A DNA stretch of 64,000 nt, from contig NZ_FOGO01000021.1 in assembly GCF_900111245.1 (NCBI RefSeq), positions 1-64,000 on the forward strand. The letters run 5' to 3'. This document shows positions 23,641 to 32,220 of the stretch, piece by piece. Position numbers and translations under genes: made by a program. The notes beneath the pieces are model-generated. The model was given only the letters and a program-made list of their open reading frames with translations. It was not told the DNA's origin and made no database searches. The DNA comes from Streptomyces qinglanensis. GTDB taxonomy: Bacteria; Actinomycetota; Actinomycetes; Streptomycetales; Streptomycetaceae. Each line of letters opens with the position of its first letter. Position 1 is the stretch's first letter.

Positions 23641-25805
23641 GCGCCGTCGCCCTTGTCGAACAGGGTGCCCGCGCGCAGGACCTCGGTGAGGGATTCGTGC
23701 GTCGGGCGGTAGACGCGTCGTTCGTCCTGGTGGTCATGGGTCAGATAGCCGTTGAGCCGGCTGCCGAGCAGCTTCTCGATCATCTCGTCCCAGTTCTCCA
23801 GGGGCCTGCCCAGCAGGGTCTGGGCCATCGCCGGCCAGATGACCGACCAGGGGACGCCGGAGCCCTCCGCGAAGGCGGCGGCCCGCAGCAGCGCGTGCGC
23901 GACGTCGGCGGGGAGCCCTTCCTCGGCCACCAGTGCCAGATCGCGCAGCAGCAGCCCCCTGACGCCGAGCCCCAGCATCTGCTGCCACTCCGGTTGCCGC
24001 ACCGTGTGCACCGGATCCGCGTCGCCCTTGAGCTGTTCCCCGGCCAGGCGCGCGTCGATGAAGGACGGCCACACCTGCCGGGCCACCAGGGCGGCCGCTT
24101 CGTGCGCGGTCCGCGGGTCGGTGCGGTCGCCGAGGAGCGCGGTCACGTACTCCGCGATGTCGGTTGTGCTCTGCTCGTCGTCGGTGCGTTCCACTCCGGC
24201 GCCGGGGAACGTCTCGCGCAGGAGGTCGAGCAGGCCGCGCTGCGCATCGGGGCAGGTGTCCGCCGGTGCTGCCGCGGCCGGTCTGCTGGAGCGGACGCCG
24301 AGCAGCAGGCTCAGCTCGGCGGGACCCGGTCCGCCGCTCTCGCTTCCCGACCCGTCCGGCGCTCCCGGCTCTCCGGGGTCTGCCGTCTCGCCCCGTCCGC
24401 CTCTGGCCTGGGACGGCAGGCGGGCGGTGCAGAACTCGGCGAGGGGGCCCAGGACGTCGGTGACGATGCGGTCGGCTTCCTCGGATTCGTCCAGGCCGTC
24501 CAGGACGACGCCCACCCGTCCCGTGCGGCCGCGCAGGTGGGTGACGAGCTGCCGGGACCAGCAGGTGACCGGGTCCTCGGCCGACTCGGGGGCCGCGGGG
24601 GTCTCGCCCAGTGCGCGCAGCAGGGCGGCGGCGACCTGGGAGGCGTCCTGGTGGCGGGCCAGGACGGCCGCGTCGACGGAGCCCGGCGGCGGAACGGTGG
24701 CGGCAGGTACCTGTTCGGTCGCCGCCTTGCACAGCGGCTGGTTCCGGTACGCGGGCTCGCTGAGGACCACCGCGCGGGCGAGCACGGCGGACTTCCCGCT
24801 GCCCGCGCTGCCGGTGACCAGCAGGACGCCGCGGGCGCGTGTGCCGTCCAGGTGGGTGGTGAGCGTGCGGTTGAGGCTCTCGCGGCCGCGGAAGTACCAG
24901 CCGCTGTCCTCGTCCTGCGTGCGTCCGGTGGCCCGGTCGAGCCAGTAGCCGTCCTTGGTGTTGCCGCCGCCGTGTGCGCTGCCGGGGCCGGAGCCCTCGC
25001 GGTCGTGCCGGTAGCCGGGGTTGGGGATGCACGGGGTCGGTTCGAGCGGACTGGAGCTGTTGACCAGTTGGCGCAGCCGGTGCCGGTCCCGTTCCGGGCC
25101 GCGCCGCAGACCGCGCTCGAACTCGGCCATGAAGTCGCCGACGCTCAGATTCGGCGTGGTCACCCCGGCGTTGGTGCGCAGCCGGTGCAGGGCTCCGCGC
25201 AGCAGCGTGGGGAAGCGGCGCACCTGTACCGGCCGGTCGTGGCCGCAGGTCACCAGGACGTCCAGCCGGCAGGTCTCGCGGCGCTGCTGGCCGATGTCGG
25301 CGTAGAGCGCGGCGAGTTCGGGGGCCAACTGGCCCGCGTAGCAGGCGTTGACGATGACCAGGACGTTCTCCGCGTGCGAGTCCAGGGCCGCGGCGACCAC
25401 GTCAGCGGTGCGCACGGCGGTGGCGAGCTTGCGGTTCCTCACCGAGCCGGGCAGCTTCAGATAGTGGGAGCGGGACGCGCCGGAGAGGCCGTGGCCGGTG
25501 ACGAACAGCACCAGGGCCTGCCCGCCCAGTTCCCGGACCCCCCGCTCCCGGAAGAAGTCCTCCACATCGTCCCGCGTCTCCAGCACCGGGTTCGGCACCT
25601 GGTGGAAGGCGGTGGACGGCCCCTCGGCCGACCACCACGAGGTGACCACGTCCAACTGCTCGCGGATGCCGTCGGTGAACTCCTCGTCGCCGTCCCGGTA
25701 GTCGAGGACCGCGAGCGTCAGCAGGGTGCGCGGGGGCGGCACGTCCGCCTCCTCGTCCGCCGAGAAGGCGTCCCGTAACTCGACTCCTCCCCCGACGCCG
25801 CTCAT
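23637..25805 (-). CDS. Caspase-like protease fused to STAND NTPase
   Basis: A 722-residue protein. Residues about 25-250 are a caspase-fold peptidase (C14-like) with the catalytic dyad His105 (FVTGHGLSGA) and Cys155 (IVNACYAGQL). After a flexible linker, an NTPase begins with WYFRGRESLNRTL (304-316), Walker A TGSAGSGKS (331-339), Walker B VGVVLDGLDE (431-440) and GVRSSRP (503-509), the STAND sensor motif. The end, RRVYRPTHESLTEVLR, matches the winged-helix tail that normally runs straight into a sensor region. A Gly/Pro/Ser-rich insert lies at 466-496. STAND proteases are signal-triggered conflict or cell-death devices. Start ATG at 25805 is only 19 bp from the divergent lipase start. Confidence 0.9.
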   Translation of the reverse strand: MSGVGGGVELRDAFSADEEADVPPPRTLLTLAVLDYRDGDEEFTDGIREQLDVVTSWWSAEGPSTAFHQVPNPVLETRDDVEDFFRERGVRELGGQALVLFVTGHGLSGASRSHYLKLPGSVRNRKLATAVRTADVVAAALDSHAENVLVIVNACYAGQLAPELAALYADIGQQRRETCRLDVLVTCGHDRPVQVRRFPTLLRGALHRLRTNAGVTTPNLSVGDFMAEFERGLRRGPERDRHRLRQLVNSSSPLEPTPCIPNPGYRHDREGSGPGSAHGGGNTKDGYWLDRATGRTQDEDSGWYFRGRESLNRTLTTHLDGTRARGVLLVTGSAGSGKSAVLARAVVLSEPAYRNQPLCKAATEQVPAATVPPPGSVDAAVLARHQDASQVAAALLRALGETPAAPESAEDPVTCWSRQLVTHLRGRTGRVGVVLDGLDESEEADRIVTDVLGPLAEFCTARLPSQARGGRGETADPGEPGAPDGSGSESGGPGPAELSLLLGVRSSRPAAAAPADTCPDAQRGLLDLLRETFPGAGVERTDDEQSTTDIAEYVTALLGDRTDPRTAHEAAALVARQVWPSFIDARLAGEQLKGDADPVHTVRQPEWQQMLGLGVRGLLLRDLALVAEEGLPADVAHALLRAAAFAEGSGVPWSVIWPAMAQTLLGRPLENWDEMIEKLLGSRLNGYLTHDHQDERRVYRPTHESLTEVLRAGTLFDKGDGA

Positions 25806-25824
25806 GGTGCCTATCGTCGCAGGC
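25806..25824. promoter_or_regulatory. 19-bp divergent spacer between caspase-STAND and lipase genes
   Basis: Only 19 bp separate the two divergent start codons, too little for two separate promoters and leaders. A -10-like TATCGT (25812-25817) lies 8 bp before the lipase ATG, so leaderless transcription of the lipase is possible. Otherwise one or both promoters lie inside the opposite coding region, or a start is mis-set. Confidence 0.4.
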
Positions 25825-27300
25825 ATGACCTCTCGCGCGCAGTGGAACGCCGCCATGCCCCCCGTCCCCGCCCCCGCTCTCACCCACGACGCTCTTGTCG
25901 TCGTGCCCGGCATCATGGGCAGCGAACTGGTCGACTCGGCCGACGGCGACGTGCTGTGGGGACTGTCCCACCCGCGCTGGCTCGCCGAGGCGTGGCTGAG
26001 CAGGTCGGGGCTGGCTTCCCTCCACGTCACCGAGGCGGAGCGCGCGGGGGTGCGCGGGTCCGTGCGGGCGAGCCGGCTGCTGCGCTTTCCGACCTGGATC
26101 CCCTTCCTCGGCGGTGTCGAGCCCTACACCCGGCTGGTCGAGGACGCGAGAGCGGTCGCGGCCCATCCGCGGGCGCTGCGCACCTTCCCCTACGACTGGC
26201 GGCTGCCCGTGCAGACCAATGCGCGGCTGCTGGCGCGGGAGGCCCGCCGCCACCTGGAGGAGTGGCGTGCGCATCCGGCCCACGCGGAGGCCAGGCGGCA
26301 GGCGGTGGACGAGCGCGAGGCGCGGCTGGTCTTCGTCGCACACTCCATGGGCGGCCTGGTCACCTACGCCGCGCTCGCGCTCGGCGGCGACAGCGAACTC
26401 GCCGCCGACACCCGGGGCGTGCTGACGCTGGGCACCCCCTTCCAGGGGGCGGTCGACGCGGCGTGCATCCTCAACGGCGTCCAGGGCGCGCCGGTGCCTC
26501 TGCCGCACCGCAAGCTCGCCGCGCTGGCCGCGACCATGCCCGGCGTGCACGATCTGCTCCCCCGCCACCTGTGTCTGGAGGAGGGGGCCGAGGTCCGCCG
26601 CCTGACCTCCGCGGACGTCGCCGCGCTCGGCGGCGACAAGGACCTGGACGCGGACGCGGAGGCGTTCCGGCAGAAGCTGCTCGCCCAGCCACTGCCGCGC
26701 CACCGCCAGCTCGTGGGCATCCAGCAGCGCACCGCCGAGTCCATGACGCTGGTGGACGGCGTCGTCCGGCCGGCGGAGTACTCCTTCCGCACCCACACCG
26801 ACGGCGAGCTGATCCGGGACCGCCACGGTGCACCCCGCCGCTACCCGGTGCGGGGGGACGGCACCGTCCACCGCGCCTCCGCTTCCCTGATCCCCTCGTC
26901 CGTGCCTCTCGCGCTCCAGCACGGCACGCTGGCCAGCGGGAAGGCGGCCCGGCTGGCGATCGTCGACTTCCTGCTGGAGGAGGACCCGCTGGGCCCCGAC
27001 CAGGCGGACGGCGCGCTGGGCATCCAGGTGCCGGACTACGTCGTACCGGGCGCGGAGTGGCAGGTCGAGATCACCGGTACGGACGATCCGTCCGGGGTCG
27101 AGTGCACCCTGTCCGCGCTGGACGGCGACGGCTGGAGCCGGGACGGCAGCCCGTACGCGGACGGCGACGACCTGCTCCGCGTGGACCTGCGGGTGCCCCG
27201 GCCCGGTCTCTACCGGCTCACCGTGACGGCCCCCTACAGCCCCACCACCCTCACCCAGCTCGTCTTCGCGGGCCCCGACGGCGCGGCCGACGATCTGTGA
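25825..27300 (+). CDS. LCAT-like lipase/acyltransferase
   Basis: A 491-residue alpha/beta hydrolase of the lecithin:cholesterol acyltransferase type. Landmarks are the oxyanion/lid opening VVVPGIMGSEL (25-35), PYDWRLPVQ (122-130), the nucleophile elbow AHSMGGLV (Ser174), Asp344 in GDGTVHRAS and His365 in LQHGTL. The last 90 residues are a beta-rich Ig-like domain (VEITGTDD, YRLTVTAPYS). No signal peptide is seen, so it acts in the cytoplasm, unlike secreted lipases. That fits an intracellular, membrane-attacking effector controlled by the divergent caspase-STAND/WD40 pair, but a housekeeping role cannot be excluded. The start at 25825 has no strong ribosome-binding site. Confidence 0.88.
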   Translation: MTSRAQWNAAMPPVPAPALTHDALVVVPGIMGSELVDSADGDVLWGLSHPRWLAEAWLSRSGLASLHVTEAERAGVRGSVRASRLLRFPTWIPFLGGVEPYTRLVEDARAVAAHPRALRTFPYDWRLPVQTNARLLAREARRHLEEWRAHPAHAEARRQAVDEREARLVFVAHSMGGLVTYAALALGGDSELAADTRGVLTLGTPFQGAVDAACILNGVQGAPVPLPHRKLAALAATMPGVHDLLPRHLCLEEGAEVRRLTSADVAALGGDKDLDADAEAFRQKLLAQPLPRHRQLVGIQQRTAESMTLVDGVVRPAEYSFRTHTDGELIRDRHGAPRRYPVRGDGTVHRASASLIPSSVPLALQHGTLASGKAARLAIVDFLLEEDPLGPDQADGALGIQVPDYVVPGAEWQVEITGTDDPSGVECTLSALDGDGWSRDGSPYADGDDLLRVDLRVPRPGLYRLTVTAPYSPTTLTQLVFAGPDGAADDL

Positions 27301-27577
27301 GGCGGCGCCGGTCCGTCTCCGGGAGGGGAGCCCGGCAAGCCGCTGCGGAGCGGGCCGAGAGGATCCGTGAAGAGCATCTCCCGGATGCGGAGTCCGCCCT
27401 CGGAGTGTCCGAAATATCTCGATGTCCCCTGACTCCACCCGCATTCCCCAGGCGTCACCGAAAACTCCGGGGTTTTCAGATCATGTGGAACAAACGATTG
27501 ATCATCCGGGTCCCGTGCTGCATCCTGAGCCACGTCCTTCTCACAGGACACCCTCGGCACACCTCAGGGAGAGAGAC

Positions 27578-27949
27578 GTGCTCATACCGCTCGCATACGG
27601 CCTGGCCGTGGTGCTCGATCTCTTCGTCGTCTTCATCGGTCTGCGGTTCTTCTTCCAGCCGCAGGCCGCGGCTGCCGGGTACGGCGTCCCGGCGAAGCAG
27701 GACGGCGACCCCGCGTATCTGACTGTCAAGGGGCTGCGCGACCTCGTCTCGGGTCTTCTCGGGCTCGCACTGCTCGCGTTCTCGAACGCCGAAGCCGCGG
27801 CCTGGTTCATGCTGGTGATTTCGCTGACCCCGCTGGGGGACACGGTGATCGTCCTCCGCAACGGCGGCACGAAAGCCGCCGCCTTCGGCATCCACGCGGC
27901 CACGGCCGCGGTCGTCCTGCTCTCCGCCGTGCTTCTCTTCGCGGTCTGA
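27578..27949 (+). CDS. DUF4267 family membrane protein
   Basis: A 123-residue protein with four hydrophobic segments (AYGLAVVLDLFVVFIGLRFF, DLVSGLLGLALLAF and two more) and the short YLTVKGLRDLVSG motif seen in DUF4267 proteins. The GTG at 27578 follows an AGGGAGAGAGAC site and sets the start at the first membrane helix; the frame is open upstream to 27422 without homology. It is 50 bp from the cupin gene and probably co-transcribed. The 277-bp upstream region holds a partial dyad, AAAACTCCGGGGTTTT (about 27460-27475), that may be an operator. Function unknown. Confidence 0.8.
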   Translation: MLIPLAYGLAVVLDLFVVFIGLRFFFQPQAAAAGYGVPAKQDGDPAYLTVKGLRDLVSGLLGLALLAFSNAEAAAWFMLVISLTPLGDTVIVLRNGGTKAAAFGIHAATAAVVLLSAVLLFAV

Positions 27950-27999
27950 CCCTCTCCGCGGCAAGGCCGCCGCACCCTCAGCACCCAGAAAGCGAGCAG

Positions 28000-28494
28000 A
28001 TGTCCCTCATACCACCGGACTTCGATCGGTCCCACGTCGTACGCGAGGCCGACGCCGAGGTCATCGGACAGGCCCCGACCACCATCCGGCTGCTGGCGGA
28101 CAGCAGCGCCACCGGCGGCGCGCTGTCCACCCAACGGGTCACCCTCACCGAGGGCGCGAACGGCGCCGCTCCCCACCACCACGCCGACTCCGCCGAACTC
28201 TTCTACCTGCTGGAGGGCACGGCCCAGCTCCTCTCCGGCGACCAGATCGTCACGGCGGGCCGGGGCGACCTCGTCGTGGTCCCGCCGAACGTGCCGCACG
28301 CCTTCGCCGCGGCTCCCGGGGAGAGTGCGGACATCCTCATCGTGATCACTCCGGGGGTGGAGCGCTTCGAGTACTTCCGCCACCTCGAGCGCGTCGCCTA
28401 CGGCAAGGTTCCGCCGGAGAGCCTGCTGGACGTGCAGGAGCTGTACGACACCTACTTCCAGCAGAGCGAGGTCTGGGACGCCACTCGCGGCTGA
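28000..28494 (+). CDS. Cupin domain protein
   Basis: A 164-residue single-domain cupin. Motif 1 reads PHHHADSAELFYLLEG, with the clustered His and Glu that bind metal, and motif 2 reads PPNVPHAFAAAPGE, with the last His ligand. The C-terminus (FRHLERVAYGKVPPESLLDV) is helical. It follows the DUF4267 gene and likely shares its transcript, a pairing often seen downstream of TetR-type regulators. The reaction cannot be inferred. Confidence 0.85.
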   Translation: MSLIPPDFDRSHVVREADAEVIGQAPTTIRLLADSSATGGALSTQRVTLTEGANGAAPHHHADSAELFYLLEGTAQLLSGDQIVTAGRGDLVVVPPNVPHAFAAAPGESADILIVITPGVERFEYFRHLERVAYGKVPPESLLDVQELYDTYFQQSEVWDATRG

Positions 28495-28594
28495 CCGTCC
28501 GGACCAGGGTCTGTTCCCGGCGCCGGGTGAGGCGTGGTCGGGCCCGGTGGGCATGGCCAGGCTGCGAGGTCGCCGCGGTCGGCGGAGGTGGAGG

Positions 28595-29161
28595 TCAACA
28601 CCGGCCGGGCGGGCCCGCAGCCGCCCGGCTCGCATCGTCCAGGTCGCGCCGGAACCAGGTGCCCGGCTGACCGCCGAAGCCGGCCGGATCGAGCGGGGCG
28701 GCCAGGTCTGCCGGGTCTGCCGGGTCTGCCGGATCGACGGGGACGAATCCGGCCTTGGCCAGCACCCGCTGGGACGCGACGTTCGCGCGGGAGGTACCGG
28801 CCCGCAGTGTGCGCAGCCCGTACCGTGTCGCGGCCAGCCGGCACAGCTCCCGGACCGTCGACGTCGCCACACCGCGTCCGGCGGCGTGCTGTGCGACCCG
28901 GTAGCCGAGTTCCGCAGCACCGTCCTCGATGTCGTACAGGTTGAACCGGCCCAGCACCGGGCCGTCCCCGGCGACGAGGACGTGGAAGACGCAGACACCG
29001 GCCTCCTGCTCGGCCAGCAGGGCGCCGAACCGGTCGGCGAACTGGTCGAAGTACGCGTCGCCGCGGTCGGTGACGGAGGCGGCGAAGTAGGCGCGGTTCG
29101 CCAGTTCGAAGGCCAGGACCGCCGGGGCGTGGTCGGCACGCAGCCGCTGCAGTTCGGGCAC
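28595..29161 (-). CDS. GNAT family N-acetyltransferase
   Basis: A 188-residue acetyltransferase of the RimJ-like type: ELQRLRADHAPAVLAFE at the N-terminus, VLGRFNLYDIEDGAAELGYRV in the core, and the acetyl-CoA loop QHAAGRGVATSTVREL, then ANVASQRVLAKAGFVPV. A 9-bp repeat encodes DPADPADPADLA near the end (about 28690-28735), which pads the last strand. The GTG at 29161 is used as start. It converges with the cupin gene. Substrate unknown (protein N-termini or antibiotics are typical). Confidence 0.85.
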   Translation of the reverse strand: MPELQRLRADHAPAVLAFELANRAYFAASVTDRGDAYFDQFADRFGALLAEQEAGVCVFHVLVAGDGPVLGRFNLYDIEDGAAELGYRVAQHAAGRGVATSTVRELCRLAATRYGLRTLRAGTSRANVASQRVLAKAGFVPVDPADPADPADLAAPLDPAGFGGQPGTWFRRDLDDASRAAAGPPGRC

Positions 29162-29354
29162 AGCGCGACTCTATCCAGCCGCAGGGCTGAGGCCACCCGG
29201 GTTTCCGCCGACGGGCACGGCCCCGGCCGACAGCAGTGGGACGCGGGTCACATGCGGCCGTGTCACAGGGGTTCGGGCCCTCTCGCCCCAGGGGGTGCAG
29301 CCACTGACGACCGTAGAGGAGCACACCATGCAAAGCATCGCCCGGAATCCGCTG

Positions 29355-29399
29355 GGACCGGCCCCGGGCCGCGCACACCGCACGCCCCGGGGCCGGTCC
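29355..29399 (-). terminator. Terminator of the aldo-keto reductase gene
   Basis: A perfect 14-bp stem (29355-29368 with 29386-29399) with a 17-nt loop lies 26-70 bp beyond the minus-strand stop at 29425. A plus-strand ATG at 29329 with a good AGGAG site precedes it, but its frame is Arg-rich and runs into the reductase gene, so it was not called. Confidence 0.7.
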
Positions 29400-29424
29400 G
29401 TCGCCACCGCGAACCGCTCGGGTC

Positions 29425-30489
29425 TCAGCGGCGGGACTCGATCCTCAGGCCGCCCACGGTCACGTTGCGGATGTGGTCGCCGGCGAGCATGGCGTGCGGG
29501 AAGCCGAGGTCGATCGCGCCGGCGGCGTCGAGGCGGGCCAGTTGGTCGGCGGTGAAGTCGACCTCCAAGGCACCCAGGTTGTTCTCCAACTGCGCGGGAG
29601 TGCGGGCGCCGATGATCGGTGCTGTCACGGCCGGGTTCTGCAGGGTCCAGGCCAGCCCGACCTGGGCGGGTGAGCAGCCCAGTTCCCCGGCGACCTCCCG
29701 GACGACCTCGGCGACGGCGAAGTTGCGCTCGGTGAGCAGGCCCAGGGCCGCGTTGAAGCTCTTGCGGGTGCCGTCGCCGGGCCCGCTGTCCGCGGTCGTC
29801 ACGTCGCCGCTGCGGTACTTTCCGGTGAGCACCCCGCCGGCCAGGGGCGAGTAGGGGACGACACCCAGGCCCATCTCGCGGGCCATGGGGATCAGATCGC
29901 GTTCCCCGGTGCGCTCGATCAGGTTGTACTCGATCTGCAGCGCGACCAGGGGCGACCACCCGCGCAGATCGGCGACGGCCTGCATGCGCGACACCTGCCA
30001 GGCCGGGGCGTTGGAGATCGCCACGTACAGGACCTTGCCCTGCCGGACCAGGTCGTCCAGGCCGCGCAGGATCTCCTCGACGGGTGTCGTGAAGTCCCAC
30101 ACGTGCAGGTAGAGCAGATCGATGTAGTCCGTACCGAGCTGCCGGAGGCTCGCTTCCACCGAGCCGAACAGGCTCTTGCGGTGGCTGCCGCCGGAGTTCG
30201 GGTCGCCGGGGCGGCGCAGCGTCGTGTACTTCGTCGCCAGCACCAGGCTCTCGCGCCGGTCCCGGGCGAATGCGCCGAGCAGCCGCTCGGAGCTGCCCTC
30301 GGTGTAGGTGGTGGCGGTGTCGATGAAGTTGCCGCCGCGCTCGACGTAGAGGTCGAAGAGCTTGCGGGCCTCGTCCGGCTCGGCGCCCCAGCCCCATTCG
30401 GTGCCGAAGGTCGCCGCGCCCAGCGCCAGCGGTGACACCCGCAGCCCGGAGCGTCCCAGCAGTCGGTAGGTGTCGAGAGTGAGCGGCAT
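29425..30489 (-). CDS. Aldo/keto reductase
   Basis: A 354-residue NADPH-dependent reductase of the AKR family, with the catalytic tetrad visible: Asp in FIDTATTYTEGSSERLLG, the Tyr of that same motif, Lys in LVLATKYTTLR and His in LLYLHVWDF. The C-terminal IGARTPAQLENNLGA motif binds the nucleotide phosphate. The ATG at 30489 follows an AGGAGG-like site. It is divergent from an HTH regulator gene starting 118 bp away, which probably controls it. Substrates are likely small aldehydes or ketones. Confidence 0.92.
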   Translation of the reverse strand: MPLTLDTYRLLGRSGLRVSPLALGAATFGTEWGWGAEPDEARKLFDLYVERGGNFIDTATTYTEGSSERLLGAFARDRRESLVLATKYTTLRRPGDPNSGGSHRKSLFGSVEASLRQLGTDYIDLLYLHVWDFTTPVEEILRGLDDLVRQGKVLYVAISNAPAWQVSRMQAVADLRGWSPLVALQIEYNLIERTGERDLIPMAREMGLGVVPYSPLAGGVLTGKYRSGDVTTADSGPGDGTRKSFNAALGLLTERNFAVAEVVREVAGELGCSPAQVGLAWTLQNPAVTAPIIGARTPAQLENNLGALEVDFTADQLARLDAAGAIDLGFPHAMLAGDHIRNVTVGGLRIESRR

Positions 30490-30606
30490 CGTGTCCTCCT
30501 GTGCTCGTGTTCCGCCGTCGAGGACAAGCCTGTGACCGCCGCTCGCCGGGGGTAAGGGAAGGCGGTTCCTGGGAAGGCCGGTCCTACCCTGGTTGTTGGA
30601 ACGGGC

Positions 30607-31440
30607 ATGAAGACGCCCACCGTGGACCCGACCCAGGAGCTGGCCGCATTCCTGCGGACCCGGCGCGAGCGCCTGGACCCGCACGACGTCGGCCTGCCGC
30701 CGCCTCGGCGGTCCCGGCGGACTCCGGGGCTGCGCCGCGAGGAGGTCGCCGAGCTGGCCGGGGTCAGCGTCGACTACGTCGTACGGCTGGAGCAGGCCCG
30801 CGGCTTGCGGCCCTCGGCGGCAGTGGCCGAGGCACTGGCCCGCGCGCTGCGGCTGGCCCCCGACGAACGCGCCTACCTCTTCGACCTGGCCCGGCAGCGG
30901 CCCCGCGGGACCGACCGGCCCGCCACGGCGGCGGCGCCACCGCTTGCCCGGCTGGTCGCCGACCTGGGGCCGCTGCCGGCCATGGTGATGAACCACCGCT
31001 TCGACATCCTGGCCTGGAACGAGGCCATGACGGGGCTGCTGCTGGACTTCGGCACCCTGCCGCCGCCCCGGCGCAACGCGATGTGGCTGTGCCTGATGCA
31101 TCCGGAGATCCGGGAGTGCTACGTCGACCGGGAACGCGTCGTGCGGGAGGGGGTCGCGCACCTGCGCGCCGCGTGGGCCGCGCACCCGGACGATCAGGCG
31201 TTGAGCGACCTCATCACCGAGTTCCGCACCCGGGACGACGAATTCGCCCGCCTGTGGGGCGCACGGGACGTCAAGGTCAACGGCCGGGGCCGGAAGATGA
31301 TGCGGCATCCCGACGTCGGCGCGCTCGCCGTGCACTTCGAGGTCCTCATGCCCCTTCAGGACACGGACCAGCGGGTGATGATCTGCCGGGCGGCGGACGA
31401 GGAGAGCCGGGCGGCGCTGGACCGGCTGGCCGCGCGATGA
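30607..31440 (+). CDS. HTH (XRE) regulator with MmyB-like ligand domain
   Basis: A 277-residue regulator. An N-terminal helix-turn-helix (ELAAFLRTRRERLDP, RTPGLRREEVAELAGVSVDYVVRLEQ) is followed by a PAS-like domain typical of the MmyB group (MVMNHRFDILAWNEAMTGLL, NAMWLCLMHPEIRECYVD, GRGRKMMRHPDVGALAVHFE). Members bind fatty-acid-like ligands and often repress a neighbouring oxidoreductase gene, here the divergent aldo/keto reductase. Its ATGA end overlaps the flavoprotein start. Confidence 0.9.
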   Translation: MKTPTVDPTQELAAFLRTRRERLDPHDVGLPPPRRSRRTPGLRREEVAELAGVSVDYVVRLEQARGLRPSAAVAEALARALRLAPDERAYLFDLARQRPRGTDRPATAAAPPLARLVADLGPLPAMVMNHRFDILAWNEAMTGLLLDFGTLPPPRRNAMWLCLMHPEIRECYVDRERVVREGVAHLRAAWAAHPDDQALSDLITEFRTRDDEFARLWGARDVKVNGRGRKMMRHPDVGALAVHFEVLMPLQDTDQRVMICRAADEESRAALDRLAAR

Positions 31441-32114
31441 CGTCCTTGCACCGGCGGAGGGGACATGAGGTTCCCGTCCTGCCGCCGGACCCGCCTCCTG
31501 CGCCCCAGGGGGCCCGCACCGACTGCGCGGGTTGCCAGTTCCCCTGCCCGGCGTATGGACTGCTCCCCGTGTCCACCGTTCTCCACCTCAGCGCAAGCGC
31601 CGCCGCCCCCGTCCAGCAGATCGGCTCCGCCATCCGATCGGCGCAGCGGCGGAGCTGGGACGTGCATCTGCTTCTCACGCCGGCCGCCGCCCGGTGGCTG
31701 GAGACGGAACTGCCCGGACTGGAGGAGCTGACCGGCCACCCGGTCCGGCACCGGTACGACGCACCCTGGCGGTCCGAGCCCCTGCCGTTGGCGGACGTCG
31801 TGCTCGTGGCGCCGCTGTCCGCGGCGGACGCCTGTGCCTGGGCGGCGGGTATCACGCCCGACCCGGCGCTGGCGGTACCGGCCGAGGCGTCCTACCGGAG
31901 CAGGCCGGTGCTGGCCATGCCGTACTGGCACTCCGAGACGGACCGACAGCGCTCGCTGCGGGACGCGTTGGAGCACCTTCGGTGGCGGGACGGAGTGAAG
32001 CTGCTGCGTGGCCGCAAGGGCTACCGGCCGCACCCGCCGGGCCAGGAGGATCCGGCGGCGTACCCGTGGGAGTCAGCACTGGCCGCGGCGGAGCGGGAGC
32101 TCAGGTTCTACTGA
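31437..32114 (+). CDS. Flavoprotein (phosphopantothenoylcysteine decarboxylase-like)
   Basis: A flavin-binding Rossmann-like protein of the HFCD family. From residue 45 it reads VSTVLHLSASAAAPVQQIGS ... DVHLLLTPAAARWLE ... ADVVLVAPLSAADACAWAAGI, then the substrate-clamp-like PVLAMPYWHSETDRQRSLRD. The ATG at 31437 overlaps the regulator stop (ATGA) and gives 225 residues with a 44-residue tail containing DCAGCQFPCPAYG. A GTG at 31569, exactly at the start of the fold, is a good alternative. Family members decarboxylate or bind Cys-derived thiols; the substrate is unknown here. Confidence 0.75.
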   Translation: MTSLHRRRGHEVPVLPPDPPPAPQGARTDCAGCQFPCPAYGLLPVSTVLHLSASAAAPVQQIGSAIRSAQRRSWDVHLLLTPAAARWLETELPGLEELTGHPVRHRYDAPWRSEPLPLADVVLVAPLSAADACAWAAGITPDPALAVPAEASYRSRPVLAMPYWHSETDRQRSLRDALEHLRWRDGVKLLRGRKGYRPHPPGQEDPAAYPWESALAAAERELRFY

Positions 32115-32220
32115 TGGTTCCACTGGCCGGCTGGCGCGGGGCGGCGCGCCCAGCGCCCCGGGCCATGGCCCGGCCGACGAACAGAGTGGACGCAGCGTCG
32201 TACGAGGCGCGGCGCCGTTC

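Noticed and set aside
29329..29555. Plus-strand ATG with AGGAG site beginning MQSIARNPLG
   Set aside because: The frame becomes Arg-rich and runs antisense into the aldo/keto reductase; the region is better explained as its terminator.
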